Shown here piece by piece: positions 9,390-18,218 of a stretch of DNA of 64,000 nt (positions are counted from its first letter, which is position 1; every line of letters begins with the position of its first letter). Source of the stretch: Marinomonas atlantica (GTDB lineage Bacteria > Pseudomonadota > Gammaproteobacteria > Pseudomonadales > Marinomonadaceae); assembly GCF_001639725.1 (NCBI RefSeq), contig NZ_LTAW01000007.1:186001-250000 (forward strand), read 5' to 3'. The position numbers were made by a program, and so were the translations under genes. The notes below the pieces were generated by a model. The model was not told the origin of the DNA and did not search any database. It saw only the letters and a program-made list of their open reading frames with translations.

Positions 9390-9795
9390 ATGGGATCATA
9401 ATAGTAGCTTCGCCAGTAACGACTTTTTTGCCGTTAACTAAACAAGTGGTTTCAATGATGGCGCGACGGCGGCGCTCATTGAGTTCTTTAACGGTAACGG
9501 TAGTTGTGACTGTGGCTCCAATAAATACTGGTGCGCGAAATTTTAATGATTGCTCAAGGTAAATGCAGCCTGGTCCAGGTAGTTTCGTGCCAATAGCGGC
9601 CGATATAAAGCCGGCTGTTAGCATGCCGTGTGCGATCGGTTTTTCAAAGCTAGTTGTGGCTGCATAGTCTGCATCCAAATGAACTGGGTTTGTGTCGCCG
9701 GTAACTTGAGCAAATGTTTGAACGTCTTGTTCTGAAACTGTTTTTTCGATGCTTGCGCTTAAGCCAACGCTTAGTTCTTCAAATGAGTAGCTCAC
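9388..9795 (-). CDS. MaoC-like (R)-specific enoyl-CoA hydratase
   Basis: A hotdog-fold protein of 135 residues resembling PhaJ and FabZ-like MaoC hydratases. The hydratase motif is present with catalytic Asp34 and His39 (GDTNPVHLDADYA), followed by AHGMLTAGFISAAIGTKLPG, which is typical of the family. These enzymes hydrate trans-2-enoyl-CoA to (R)-3-hydroxyacyl-CoA, which can link beta-oxidation to polyhydroxyalkanoate synthesis. No PHA synthase is nearby, so the pathway is open. The GTG start at 9795 is chosen because AAGGA lies at a good distance; a longer reading begins at 9843 but has no such site. Confidence 0.82.
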   Translation of the reverse strand: MSYSFEELSVGLSASIEKTVSEQDVQTFAQVTGDTNPVHLDADYAATTSFEKPIAHGMLTAGFISAAIGTKLPGPGCIYLEQSLKFRAPVFIGATVTTTVTVKELNERRRRAIIETTCLVNGKKVVTGEATIMIP

Positions 9796-9943
9796 TATTA
9801 AGTCCTTATTCCTGTAAATATCGCTATGGTACACTCGCTGCAATGTTTACTTAAGCGTTCTGCCTATTAAATTCGACATCTCGCATGAAAATTTCAGTTG
9901 AGCAGAACATTTGCCGTTATACTGTTGAAATATGGAGCGTTAA

Positions 9944-10945
9944 ATGGCTTGGAATGAAGAAGACGATGTAAATACAAAGTCAAAAGAACCTATGGCCGAT
10001 AATAAACACATTGAAAAAGAGTCTACCGATTCAAAGTTAGTCGATGCCTTAAAGGAAGTGTTAGGTGCGCAGGTTGTTGAGCGTCGCAGACAAAGGCGTT
10101 GGAAGATTTTTTTCCGCTTTGTGTACTTGTTAGTATTTATCGGTATCGTCACTAGCATTTGGATGACTTCTGATGTGGATGATGTTACCTCAGGAGACAG
10201 TGTTGCCGTTTTGCGTATGCAAGGCACAATAGGTGCACAAAGTGAAGTAGACGCAAACGAGTATGCTCCTTTGCTTGATGAGATTTACGCTAATAGCTCC
10301 ACTAAGGCTGTGCTTATTGAAATGAACAGTCCTGGTGGTAGTCCTGTACATTCTGGCATCTTACATGATGCTATTATGCAATATCGAACCTTATACCCTG
10401 CTATACCTGTTGTGGTTGCAGTTGAAGATATGGCCGCTTCAGGTGGCTATTATATTGCTTCAGCAGCCGATGAAATTGTTGTTGATAAAGCCAGTCTTGT
10501 GGGTTCTATCGGTGTGGTTTCTGGTGGATTTGAAGCCAGTGAGCTGATCAATAAGATTGGTGTGAAGCGTCGTTTGTTTACCGCAGGAGAAAACAAAGCC
10601 TTTATGGATCCGTTCTCTCCTATGAACGATGCGGCTATGCAAAGTTGGCAGAGAGTATTAGATGAAACGCATAAGCAATTTATAGCAGCGGTGAAACAGG
10701 GTCGTGGTGATAGGCTAGCGGATGAGCCGAATTTATTTACGGGTATGGTGTTTACCGGTTCTCAGGCAGTTGAGCTTGGTTTAGCGGATCAATTTGGATA
10801 CTCTCAACAACTGTTGAATACGCAATTTTCTGACCTAACGCCGGTGTATTACACACCCTATAAAGAGCCTTGGGAGAAAGTTGCTAAGCAATTAGGGGTT
10901 GAGTTCTCTGCTGGCATTACAAGTTGGTTCTACAGTTTGCGCTAA
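9944..10945 (+). CDS. S49 family signal-peptide peptidase (SppA-like, short type)
   Basis: A membrane-anchored serine protease of the S49 family, 333 residues. The charged N-terminus is followed by one transmembrane segment (about 54-74). The catalytic Ser166 is in MAASGGYYIAS and the general-base Lys is probably Lys218 (GENKAFMDPFSP). LIEMNSPGGSP is the conserved oxyanion region. Members degrade cleaved signal peptides and membrane-protein fragments. It is the half-length 36-kDa type, not the duplicated E. coli SppA. In Pseudomonas a similar gene lies between rluC and maf, as here. A strong terminator follows. Confidence 0.88.
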   Translation: MAWNEEDDVNTKSKEPMADNKHIEKESTDSKLVDALKEVLGAQVVERRRQRRWKIFFRFVYLLVFIGIVTSIWMTSDVDDVTSGDSVAVLRMQGTIGAQSEVDANEYAPLLDEIYANSSTKAVLIEMNSPGGSPVHSGILHDAIMQYRTLYPAIPVVVAVEDMAASGGYYIASAADEIVVDKASLVGSIGVVSGGFEASELINKIGVKRRLFTAGENKAFMDPFSPMNDAAMQSWQRVLDETHKQFIAAVKQGRGDRLADEPNLFTGMVFTGSQAVELGLADQFGYSQQLLNTQFSDLTPVYYTPYKEPWEKVAKQLGVEFSAGITSWFYSLR

Positions 10946-10971
10946 ACTTAGTTTTTTGTCGTGTTTATCTT

Positions 10972-11006
10972 AAAAGCAGGTACATCTTATATGTACCTGC
11001 TTTTTT
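10972..11006. terminator. Terminator between the S49 peptidase and yceF
   Basis: The inverted repeat AAAAGCAGGTACAT / ATGTACCTGCTTTT has a 5-base loop and a T-run at the right; the A-run at the left lets it act on the convergent yceF as well. Confidence 0.9.
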
Positions 11007-11008
11007 AT

Positions 11009-11605
11009 TTACGCTAGTGGGTTTAATCCGACTGCTCGTAAACTGTTGCATGTTTCGATCAATGGAAGGCCCTCTAGTGACGAGGGATCGCAACCTTCCA
11101 TTTGTTCAAATAAGGCCACGCCTAATGATTCGCATTTGAAACTGCCAGCACAGTCTAATGGGGAGTCAATGTCTATGTAGTTCTGTATTTCGTGCTCAGT
11201 AAGATTTCGAAAAATCACAGAATAAGTTGAAAGACTATAACGGTTGAGCTGGTTGAATGTGTTGACTACATACAGGCCAGTAAGGAATTCGACCTTTTGA
11301 CCGCTAAAGCGCCTTAGTTGCTCAATGGCATTATTGCGGGTATGGGGTTTGCCTATAATACTACCATTATAGGTGGCGCATTGATCTGATGTGATGAGAA
11401 TACTGTTGTTGTCTAAAGTGCTATATAAAGCAAGCGCTTTTGCTTTGGTGATCCGCTCAATGTATTGTTCGGGTGCTTCGTTATCTAATCGACTTTCGTC
11501 AATGTTTGGTGTGAGTGTGGTGAATGCTAAGCCTAGTCGATTGAGTAGGTTTTGACGGTATTTGGAGGATGAGCCAAGGGTCAATTTTTGTGTCATAAAG
11601 GTCAT
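11009..11605 (-). CDS. yceF: Maf-like nucleotide pyrophosphatase YceF
   Basis: A 198-residue Maf-superfamily enzyme that hydrolyses modified nucleoside triphosphates; the YceF subgroup prefers m7GTP. The family signature SSSKYRQNLL is near the N-terminus, with TSDQCATYNG around 93 and the GKP and CAGSFKCESLGVALFEQMEG blocks characteristic of YceF rather than YhdE (dTTP/UTP type). The phosphate-loop Asp is kept in the SDQ motif. It lies divergent to yceD, a pairing also seen in E. coli and Pseudomonas. ATG at 11605 or 11596 (MTQKLTLG) could be the start; the second better fits the family. Confidence 0.9.
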   Translation of the reverse strand: MTFMTQKLTLGSSSKYRQNLLNRLGLAFTTLTPNIDESRLDNEAPEQYIERITKAKALALYSTLDNNSILITSDQCATYNGSIIGKPHTRNNAIEQLRRFSGQKVEFLTGLYVVNTFNQLNRYSLSTYSVIFRNLTEHEIQNYIDIDSPLDCAGSFKCESLGVALFEQMEGCDPSSLEGLPLIETCNSLRAVGLNPLA

Positions 11606-11693
11606 CTAGTCTCTTGATTTGTCGAAAAAATAGGTAAATCACTTGTTGAGGCGAAATAATACGTAAAAAATGTCATTTATGCCTCAGTATTCT

Positions 11694-11722
11694 TTGACAA
11701 GGGTGGGACTTGGCAATATTAT
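11694..11722 (+). promoter_or_regulatory. Near-consensus sigma70 promoter for yceD-rpmF
   Basis: TTGACA (11694-11699), a 17-bp spacer and TATTAT (11717-11722). The expected transcription start is about 11728-11730, directly at the yceD ATG. It excludes the longer yceD reading from 11670, which would run through the promoter. Confidence 0.75.
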
Positions 11723-11729
11723 TCCCGCC

Positions 11730-12260
11730 ATGTTGAATGACACATTACCCAAATACTTTGACCCTCGTAAATACGCTTTCAATGAAGTGAGTATTGAAGG
11801 GCGTTTATCACTCAGTCAATTTCCGGAGTTGAGCGCTACGCTAGCGTCAAATGAAGGGGATGCGTTTATTCATCTAGACTTTAGAGTGGATGAAGATAGG
11901 CGCTACATAGCGACTGGTTCAATTAAAGCAACTGTTCAAGTTGAGTGTCAACGATGCTTGGAGGCTGCTCCTGTTGATCTGGAGGTAGATCTTAGTCTGG
12001 CTTTTGTTTATGACGAAGACCATGCCAAGAATATACCTAGTGACTATGATCCCGTTGTCATGACCGATGGTGAGGTCGTTATCGCTAAAATGGTAGAGCA
12101 AGAATTGCTTCTTGCCTTGCCAATAGTTGCTTATCACCAAGAAAGTGGTTGCAACCCAGTAGCTCTAAAGTATGCATCGTCTACCGATGACGCACCGGAT
12201 GACGAAATTAAACCGAATCCATTTAGTATATTGGCTGAATTAAAAGCTAAGAAAAATTAG
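11730..12260 (+). CDS. yceD: YceD / DUF177 family protein (23S rRNA accumulation protein)
   Basis: A 176-residue protein of the DUF177/YceD family, linked in E. coli and plants to 23S rRNA accumulation. Conserved features are the N-terminal [19 protein letters not shown] (two cysteines), [13 protein letters not shown] and the C-terminal [12 protein letters not shown]. The family almost always precedes rpmF, as here (11 bp gap). ATG at 11730 is chosen from family alignment and because a near-consensus promoter ends 8 bp before it. This would make the mRNA leaderless or nearly so, and no ribosome-binding sequence is visible. Confidence 0.9.
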   Translation: MLNDTLPKYFDPRKYAFNEVSIEGRLSLSQFPELSATLASNEGDAFIHLDFRVDEDRRYIATGSIKATVQVECQRCLEAAPVDLEVDLSLAFVYDEDHAKNIPSDYDPVVMTDGEVVIAKMVEQELLLALPIVAYHQESGCNPVALKYASSTDDAPDDEIKPNPFSILAELKAKKN

Positions 12261-12271
12261 GAGCTCCAAAA

Positions 12272-12451
12272 ATGGCAGTACAAAAAAGTAAAGTGACTCG
12301 TTCACGTCGCGGCCAGCGCCGTTCACACGATGCACTAACTAACCCAACTTTATCTGTTGAACAGACAACTGGTGAACTTCACCGTCGTCACCACGTTTCT
12401 GCAGACGGTTTTTATCGTGGTCGTCAAGTAATCACCCCTAAAGGTGAGTAA
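12272..12451 (+). CDS. rpmF: 50S ribosomal protein L32
   Basis: A 59-residue basic ribosomal protein starting [20 protein letters not shown] and ending in a [16 protein letters not shown] segment. It is of the cysteine-free type, without the zinc ribbon found in some L32 paralogues. AGGAG lies 8-12 bases before the ATG. It sits between yceD and plsX, the usual arrangement that couples ribosome and fatty-acid gene expression. Confidence 0.97.
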   Translation: MAVQKSKVTRSRRGQRRSHDALTNPTLSVEQTTGELHRRHHVSADGFYRGRQVITPKGE

Positions 12452-12462
12452 TTAGATACCCA

Positions 12463-13413
12463 ATGATTAGGGTAGCTATTGACGCTATGGGCGGGGACTT
12501 AGGTCCCCGCATTGCATTTCAAGCAACAGAAAAAATTGTTGCCGCCTTCACTGATGTCGAGGCGCACTTCTACTATGATCGTCGGGAATTTGCTTTTCCT
12601 GAAGATTCGTCATCATCTCGAATTATTCCTGTCGCTTGTCAAGATTCCGTAACGTGTATGGAAGCTGTAGATCGTTCTTTATTTAAGCGGAATGAGTCGA
12701 CAATTTATCGCTCTTTAGCAGATATGTCAGAAGCGAGCATAGATGTGGTCGTAACATTTGGTAATACTGCGGCGATGGTTGCATTGGCTCGTCACATTGT
12801 CGGTTTGCTAAGGCCAAAGTTGTATCCAGCTTTAATTCGAGAGATGCGACCTAATCCATTGAGGTGTTTGGTGGATTTGGGGGCGAATGTTCATTGCCCT
12901 GCAGAAATGCTGAATGGTTTTGCTTTGCTTGGTGCATCGTATGTAGAAGCGCTAAGTAATAATGCGGCGAATGTTGCATTGTTAAATGTTGGAGTCGAAA
13001 CCAGTAAAGGTAGCTCGGTCATTAAAGAGTGCTATAAGCGACTTAGTGAGCAAGGCTGGCCAAATTTCTCGGGATTCGCTGAAGGATTTGAGCTGTTTTC
13101 AGGTGAAAAAAATGTCATCGTGTGTGATGGTATGGTTGGTAACGCAGTGCTTAAGGCCTCTGAAGGTTTGTTTGTATTTTTGCTGTCGCAACTGCCAAAG
13201 CATTCGGTCGATACGTCAGCCATTGAACGCTTGATTCAGGCTGAAAGTCGCCATGGCGCTTGCCTTGTTGGCATCAAAGGTAATTTAGTTAAAGGCCATG
13301 GTCGTTCTGATTTAGATGCCATGGTTGGTGCGATTGAGTACGGTATTGATATAGCTCGCACGAATTTATATAAAAAAATTGAAGCAAAGTTAACTCAACA
13401 GGGGGTGTTATGA
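12463..13413 (+). CDS. plsX: Phosphate acyltransferase PlsX
   Basis: PlsX converts acyl-ACP to acyl-phosphate, the donor for PlsY in phospholipid synthesis. The protein has 316 residues, slightly short for the family (about 340). The start IRVAIDAMGGDLGP is diagnostic. NVGVETSKGS, the VCDGMVGNAVLKASEG block and the C-terminal GHGRSD segment also match. The gene begins 11 bp after rpmF and overlaps the fabD start by 4 bp (ATGA). It is a peripheral membrane enzyme with no membrane segments. Confidence 0.95.
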   Translation: MIRVAIDAMGGDLGPRIAFQATEKIVAAFTDVEAHFYYDRREFAFPEDSSSSRIIPVACQDSVTCMEAVDRSLFKRNESTIYRSLADMSEASIDVVVTFGNTAAMVALARHIVGLLRPKLYPALIREMRPNPLRCLVDLGANVHCPAEMLNGFALLGASYVEALSNNAANVALLNVGVETSKGSSVIKECYKRLSEQGWPNFSGFAEGFELFSGEKNVIVCDGMVGNAVLKASEGLFVFLLSQLPKHSVDTSAIERLIQAESRHGACLVGIKGNLVKGHGRSDLDAMVGAIEYGIDIARTNLYKKIEAKLTQQGVL

Positions 13414-14336
13414 ATCCTTCATTAGCATTTGTGTTTCCTGGTCAAGGTTCACAACAGCAAGGTATGCTGTCTGACTTGGCAGAGAAATACGATATTATAA
13501 ACGCTACTTTTGACGAAGCATCGGATGTGCTTGGTTACGACTTGTGGGATTTGGTTCAGAATGATGCTGAATCTTTGGGTCAGACAGATAAAACTCAGCC
13601 GGCTCTTTTAACGAGTAGCGTTGCGTTGTGGCGCCTTTGGGAGCAGCAAGGTGGTGAGCAACCTGCTTACGTTGCTGGGCACAGTTTGGGTGAATATTCT
13701 GCACTTGTCTGTGCTGGCGTTATTGCATTCAAAGATGCAGTGGAGCTTGTTAAATTACGTGGTGAATACATGCAACAAGCTGTGCCTTCCGGCACGGGAG
13801 CGATGGCTGCAATCATTGGTTTGTCTGATGAGCAGGTTGTTGCAGCGTGTGAGTCCGTTTCAGAAGGTGTAGTGAGTGCCGTCAATTTCAACTCTCCAGG
13901 CCAAGTGGTGATTGCGGGTGAAAAGGCTGCGGTTGAGATTGCTATGGTTAACGCTAAAGAAGCGGGTGCTAAGCGGGCATTGCCTCTTCCTGTAAGTGTT
14001 CCATCGCATTGCCAACTAATGGTGCCTGCTGGCGAGAAGCTTGCTGAGCGATTGAACGCCATCGAATTTAAAGAGCCATCAATTAAGCTGGTTCAAAATG
14101 TGTCTGCTGAAGCTGTGTCAGATGCGGCACAAATCAAAGCAAACCTTGTTTCGCAACTTAGTGAGCCCGTTTTATGGACCCAATCTATTGCCTTGTTGAA
14201 CGAACTTGGTGTAGAAAAAACTGTTGAATGTGGTCCAGGTAAAGTTTTAACAGGTCTAAATAAGCGAATTGTTAAAGGTTTGGATGCCTTGGCAATCGGA
14301 GATGTGGCAAGCTTTGACGCTGCGACTGGAAATTAA
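13410..14336 (+). CDS. fabD: Malonyl-CoA-ACP transacylase FabD
   Basis: FabD transfers malonyl from CoA to acyl carrier protein. The 308-residue product has the N-terminal FVFPGQGSQQQGML, the active-site serine Ser92 in GHSLGEYSALV and the catalytic His in VPSHCQLM near residue 199. Length agrees with E. coli FabD (309). Its ATG overlaps the plsX stop, and fabG follows after about 20 bp. All genes from yceD to fabG can be read as one operon. Confidence 0.96.
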   Translation: MNPSLAFVFPGQGSQQQGMLSDLAEKYDIINATFDEASDVLGYDLWDLVQNDAESLGQTDKTQPALLTSSVALWRLWEQQGGEQPAYVAGHSLGEYSALVCAGVIAFKDAVELVKLRGEYMQQAVPSGTGAMAAIIGLSDEQVVAACESVSEGVVSAVNFNSPGQVVIAGEKAAVEIAMVNAKEAGAKRALPLPVSVPSHCQLMVPAGEKLAERLNAIEFKEPSIKLVQNVSAEAVSDAAQIKANLVSQLSEPVLWTQSIALLNELGVEKTVECGPGKVLTGLNKRIVKGLDALAIGDVASFDAATGN

Positions 14337-14357
14337 AAAATTACTGGAGATAATTTG

Positions 14358-15083
14358 ATGAGCAAAATTGCGCTAGTAACTGGTGCCACGCGAGGCATAG
14401 GTAAAGCCATCGCTCAAGCGCTAGTCGCTAATGGTGTTACTGTAGTCGGTACCGCAACTAGTGAAGCGGGTGCTAATAGCATTAGTGATTACTTAGGCGA
14501 TAATGGTAAAGGTCTTGTGCTGGACGTTTCCAGCGATGAATCAGTAGAGGCTGTTATCAAGCAAATCAATGCAGAATTTGGTGCGCCGACGGTTTTAGTT
14601 AATAATGCAGGCATCACACGTGATAACCTTATGATGCGTATGAAGATGGATGAGTGGGATCAAGTGATCAACACTAACCTTACTTCTGTGTTTCGCGTCA
14701 CAAAGGCTTGTCTTCGTGGTATGACGAAAGCTAAGTTTGGTCGTATTGTGACCATTAGTTCTGTTGTTGGCTCTATGGGTAACGCAGGCCAAGCAAACTA
14801 TTCTGCAGCAAAAGCAGGACTTGAAGGCTTCAGTCGCTCTTTGGCAGCAGAGATAGGCTCTCGCGGCATTACTGTGAACTGTGTTGCGCCAGGCTTTATC
14901 GCGACAGATATGACAAAAGATTTACCTGAAGAGCACAAGGCAACTTTGGTTTCCAAAGTGCCGGCGGCGCGATTGGGTGAACCAGAAGAAATTGCAGCAG
15001 CTGTCGCCTTTTTGGCGTCTGATTCTGCGGGTTACATTACCGGTGAAACCCTACATGTCAATGGCGGCATGTACATGGCGTAA
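14358..15083 (+). CDS. fabG: 3-oxoacyl-ACP reductase FabG
   Basis: FabG reduces 3-ketoacyl-ACP with NADPH in the fatty-acid elongation cycle. The 241-residue short-chain dehydrogenase has the nucleotide motif TGATRGIG (8-15), NNAG (82-85), and the catalytic Ser135, Tyr148 and Lys152 (ANYSAAKAG). ATG at 14358 is used: ACTGGAGA lies upstream, and the earlier TTG at 14355 adds only one residue. About 130 bp separate it from acpP, so acpP probably has its own promoter. Confidence 0.96.
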   Translation: MSKIALVTGATRGIGKAIAQALVANGVTVVGTATSEAGANSISDYLGDNGKGLVLDVSSDESVEAVIKQINAEFGAPTVLVNNAGITRDNLMMRMKMDEWDQVINTNLTSVFRVTKACLRGMTKAKFGRIVTISSVVGSMGNAGQANYSAAKAGLEGFSRSLAAEIGSRGITVNCVAPGFIATDMTKDLPEEHKATLVSKVPAARLGEPEEIAAAVAFLASDSAGYITGETLHVNGGMYMA

Positions 15084-15088
15084 TTTGA

Positions 15089-15112
15089 GTTGAATTTTGT
15101 AATGAATTCAAC
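15089..15112. other. Hairpin between fabG and acpP
   Basis: A perfect 8-bp stem (GTTGAATT/AATTCAAC) with an 8-base loop lies just after fabG. No T-run follows, so it is more likely an mRNA-stabilising or processing structure than a terminator. Confidence 0.45.
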
Positions 15113-15217
15113 GAAAATACGTCTCCGGTTCATGATGAGAATCACGCCCAGTATGGGTGTCAAAAATTTATAAATATGCTCAAAGTGAGCTATTGACCAG
15201 TAGAGTAGGAACTTCTA

Positions 15218-15451
15218 ATGAGTAGCATTGAAGAACGCGTTAAAAAAATCGTTTGCGAACAACTAGGTGTTAAAGAGGAAGAAGTGGTTGCATCTGCATC
15301 TTTCGTAGACGACTTGGGTGCTGATTCCCTAGACACAGTTGAGCTTGTTATGGCTCTAGAAGAGGAATTTGACACTGAGATTCCTGATGAAGAAGCTGAA
15401 AAAATCACCACTGTACAAGCAGCAATTGACTACATCAACGCTAACTTGTAA
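15218..15451 (+). CDS. acpP: Acyl carrier protein
   Basis: A 77-residue acidic protein that carries growing acyl chains on a phosphopantetheine arm attached to Ser37 in [12 protein letters not shown]. The sequence is near-universal for gammaproteobacterial ACP ([19 protein letters not shown] at the start). GGAACTTCTA precedes the ATG. It is followed by a strong terminator before fabF; very high ACP expression compared with its neighbours is normal and fits this arrangement. Confidence 0.98.
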   Translation: MSSIEERVKKIVCEQLGVKEEEVVASASFVDDLGADSLDTVELVMALEEEFDTEIPDEEAEKITTVQAAIDYINANL

Positions 15452-15473
15452 TTCTCTGGTGTACTAAGTTTCC

Positions 15474-15514
15474 GAAAAGCCGCTTGTATTAGTTGTACAG
15501 CGGCTTTTCTTATT
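15474..15514 (+). terminator. Terminator after acpP
   Basis: An 11-bp stem GAAAAGCCGCT / AGCGGCTTTTC with a 14-base loop ends in TTTTCTTATTCTT. It separates abundant acpP mRNA from fabF, which then depends on read-through or its own promoter. Confidence 0.8.
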
Positions 15515-15553
15515 CTTACCCCTGTATTAAAGGGAGTTTTTCGGAGGAATCAT

Positions 15554-16792
15554 ATGTCTCGTCGTCGGGTCGTAATCACCGGTATGGGAATGGTGAGTCC
15601 CCTTGGCAATAACGTAAAAGATACTTGGGATAATATTATTGAAGGTAAAAGTGGTGTTTCTGAAATTGAGCACTTTGATGCCTCTCAATTCTCAACACGT
15701 TTTGCTGCTCAAGTAAAAGACTTCGATGCATCGCACTATATGAGCGTGAAAGAAGCTCGTAAAATGGACGTGTTTATTCAATATGGCATTGCAGCCTCCG
15801 TCCAAGCGATAGAAGATGCTGGTTTATCCCCTGATAGCGTTAATTTTAAGCGTATCGGGTGTGCTATTGGTTCAGGCATTGGTGGCCTGCCAATGATCGA
15901 AAAAAATGTAGAATTACTGAATGCATCGGGTCCTAAGCGTATTTCACCATTTTTTGTACCAGGTGCCATCATTAATATGATCTCTGGTCATGTGGCGATT
16001 AGATTTGGTTTTAAAGGTCCGAATATCTCCATCGTTACGGCATGTACTACCGGTACACATAATATTGGTATGGCAGGTCGTATGATTACTTATGGCGATG
16101 CGGACGTCATGATCGCAGGTGGTGCTGAGATGGCAATAACACCGCTAGGGATTGGTGGCTTTGGTGCAGCTCGAGCTTTATCTACCCGTAATGATGATCC
16201 TAAAACGGCTAGTCGACCGTGGGATAAAGATCGTGACGGGTTCGTTATGGGTGATGGGTCAGGTATTCTTGTATTAGAAGAATACGAACATGCTGTTGCC
16301 CGCGGTGCTAAGATTTACGCTGAGCTTGCTGGCTTTGGTATGAGTGATGACGCATTTCATATGACGGCTCCTCCTGAACAAGGAGAAGGGGCGTTGTCTG
16401 CAATGGTCGCAGCTCTTAATGATGCAGGTGCCCAGGCACAAGAAATTGATTACATCAATGCTCACGGGACATCGACACCGATCGGTGATTTGGCCGAAAC
16501 GGAAGCGGTAAAATCGCTTATGGGGGCAGACGCTTCTGATGTAGCGATTAGTTCAACAAAGTCAATGACAGGGCATTTATTGGGCGCGGCTGGTGCAGTA
16601 GAGTCAATTTTTTCTGTGCTGGCAATCCGTGATCAGTTGGCTCCGCCAACGATTAACTTGTCAGAGCCTAGTGAGGGTTGTGACTTGAACTATGTTTCAA
16701 TGACAGCTCAAAAGCGAAAAGTGGATCTTGTGCTAAATAACTCTTTTGGGTTTGGTGGTACAAATGGAACACTTGTGTTCCGTAAAGTATAA
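15554..16792 (+). CDS. fabF: 3-oxoacyl-ACP synthase II FabF
   Basis: FabF condenses malonyl-ACP with acyl-ACP and governs the temperature-dependent production of cis-vaccenate. The 412-residue thiolase-fold enzyme has the Cys-His-His triad: Cys164 in [10 protein letters not shown], His in [12 protein letters not shown] near 304 and His in [14 protein letters not shown] near 341. The C-terminal [15 protein letters not shown] is typical. GGAGG lies 8-12 bases before the ATG. In Pseudomonas pabC-mltG-tmk follow; they are absent here. Confidence 0.96.
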   Translation: MSRRRVVITGMGMVSPLGNNVKDTWDNIIEGKSGVSEIEHFDASQFSTRFAAQVKDFDASHYMSVKEARKMDVFIQYGIAASVQAIEDAGLSPDSVNFKRIGCAIGSGIGGLPMIEKNVELLNASGPKRISPFFVPGAIINMISGHVAIRFGFKGPNISIVTACTTGTHNIGMAGRMITYGDADVMIAGGAEMAITPLGIGGFGAARALSTRNDDPKTASRPWDKDRDGFVMGDGSGILVLEEYEHAVARGAKIYAELAGFGMSDDAFHMTAPPEQGEGALSAMVAALNDAGAQAQEIDYINAHGTSTPIGDLAETEAVKSLMGADASDVAISSTKSMTGHLLGAAGAVESIFSVLAIRDQLAPPTINLSEPSEGCDLNYVSMTAQKRKVDLVLNNSFGFGGTNGTLVFRKV

Positions 16793-16816
16793 AAAAGCGG
16801 CATTAGCCGCTTTTTT
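16791..16816. terminator. Bidirectional terminator after fabF
   Basis: The stem AAAAAAGCGGC / GCCGCTTTTTT with loop ATTA lies between convergent genes and has A- and T-runs on its two sides. Confidence 0.9.
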
Positions 16817-16830
16817 ATTAACTTAACTGT

Positions 16831-17244
16831 TTATTGCAAGGTTGTTCCTTGAGGCGCAGGTTGATTAGCCTCTATCATTTCGGCTATGTCCACGCTGTTC
16901 CCTGCTAGCTCTGCCTCGTAAAGTTGTTCATCAATATCTTGGTACAAGGCAAGTTCTTTATCTCCAAGAAAGTGTAAGCATTCACCGCCAATGAAATAGA
17001 GCAGCTCTCTATGCATTAATGGTACTAAATTAGGGTAGCAACGAATAAAACGACTGATTAAATCTTGTGCTTCAAATAAAAAGTTAGCGTTTCTCTGCTC
17101 TCCTTCATGGATAAGTGTGTTCCATTTATCCATGAAATCCAGCTCTTCTTCGGCCAATTCTGATCGGTTGAATGGGTCATGTTCTTGGATACGTTGATGA
17201 AGAGTTTGAAGGCGACTAATAATAAATTGAATTCTAGAACTCAC
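16831..17244 (-). CDS. Conserved hypothetical protein (possibly PA2817-like family)
   Basis: A 137-residue soluble, mainly helical, acidic protein without catalytic motifs that I can name. The central segment LVPLMHRELLYFIGGECLHFLGDKEL is its most distinctive part and resembles a small Pseudomonas family I remember as PA2817; this link is from memory and tentative. The neighbouring YadGH and queF genes also have counterparts in the PA2806-PA2817 region, which supports it. The GTG at 17244 is chosen with AGG upstream; the longer frame to 17331 adds a hydrophobic leader that overlaps the divergent gene. Confidence 0.65.
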   Translation of the reverse strand: MSSRIQFIISRLQTLHQRIQEHDPFNRSELAEEELDFMDKWNTLIHEGEQRNANFLFEAQDLISRFIRCYPNLVPLMHRELLYFIGGECLHFLGDKELALYQDIDEQLYEAELAGNSVDIAEMIEANQPAPQGTTLQ

Positions 17245-17299
17245 GTATGCGAAACCTGTTTTGGTGGGTTTAAAGTGTATTAATACAAAGAAGGTTATT

Positions 17300-18217
17300 A
17301 TGGCATATGCTATTGAAATAAAGGACCTCAAAAAGCGTTACGGTAATGGATTTGAGGCGCTGAAAGGGGTTGATCTAACCGTAGAGCAAGGCGATTTCTT
17401 TGCATTGTTAGGCCCTAATGGTGCCGGTAAGTCGACAACGATTGGGATATTGTGTTCTCTGGTTAATAAATCGTCGGGGCATGTTAGTATTTTTGGAGTC
17501 GATGTCGATAAGGATTTTGCGGGGGCAAAGCGTTATTTAGGCGTTGTTCCGCAAGAGTTTAACTTCAATGTTTTTGAGACAGTATTTAATGTTGTGGCAA
17601 CACAAGCAGGGTTTTATGGTATCCCTGTCGATCTTGCAAAAGAGCGCGCTGAAAAGTATCTCAAGAAACTCGATTTATGGGACAAAAAAGACACGCAATC
17701 ACGCATGTTATCTGGTGGTATGAAACGTCGATTAATGATTGCACGTGCGTTGATCCATGAGCCCAAGATACTGATTTTAGATGAGCCAACCGCCGGAGTT
17801 GATATTGAATTGCGTCGCTCTATGTGGGAGTTCATCAAAGAGCTAAACGAGCAGGGTACTACGATCATATTAACGACTCACTACTTAGAAGAAGCTGAAC
17901 AGCTATGTCGTAATATTGCCATTATTAACAGTGGAGAGATCGTAGAAAACACCAGTGTTAAGGCGTTGTTGAAAACGATTAGTAGTGAAACATTTGTGCT
18001 GGATTTGGCTGATTCAATTGATTCCATTGAGCTACCAAATTATGACATTAGGATTGTTGCAGATGGTTCGACTATTGAGGTTGCGATAGATAAGGGACAA
18101 AACTTAAATGATGTGTTTGAGTATCTAAGTGCTAAACAAATTAAAGTATTAAGTATGCGCAATAAATCAAACCGTCTAGAAGAATTATTCGTCAAACTAA
18201 TCAAAGGAAGTAACTAG
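17300..18217 (+). CDS. yadG: ABC transporter ATP-binding protein, YadG type
   Basis: A 305-residue ATPase of an ABC-2 type exporter. Walker A is GPNGAGKST at about 39-47, the signature is LSGGMKRRLMIARAL near 143, Walker B is ILILDEPTAGVDIELRRSMW and the H-loop is LTTHYLEEAEQL. The whole protein follows E. coli YadG closely, including the C-terminal VLSMRNKSNRLEELFV. ATG at 17300 is preceded by AAGAAGG. The membrane partner starts one base after the stop. The substrate of YadGH is unknown. Confidence 0.93.
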   Translation: MAYAIEIKDLKKRYGNGFEALKGVDLTVEQGDFFALLGPNGAGKSTTIGILCSLVNKSSGHVSIFGVDVDKDFAGAKRYLGVVPQEFNFNVFETVFNVVATQAGFYGIPVDLAKERAEKYLKKLDLWDKKDTQSRMLSGGMKRRLMIARALIHEPKILILDEPTAGVDIELRRSMWEFIKELNEQGTTIILTTHYLEEAEQLCRNIAIINSGEIVENTSVKALLKTISSETFVLDLADSIDSIELPNYDIRIVADGSTIEVAIDKGQNLNDVFEYLSAKQIKVLSMRNKSNRLEELFVKLIKGSN

Positions 18218-18218
18218 C

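Noticed and set aside
11670-11729. Longer N-terminus for YceD from 11670
   Set aside because: It contains a near-consensus promoter and does not match the family N-terminus.
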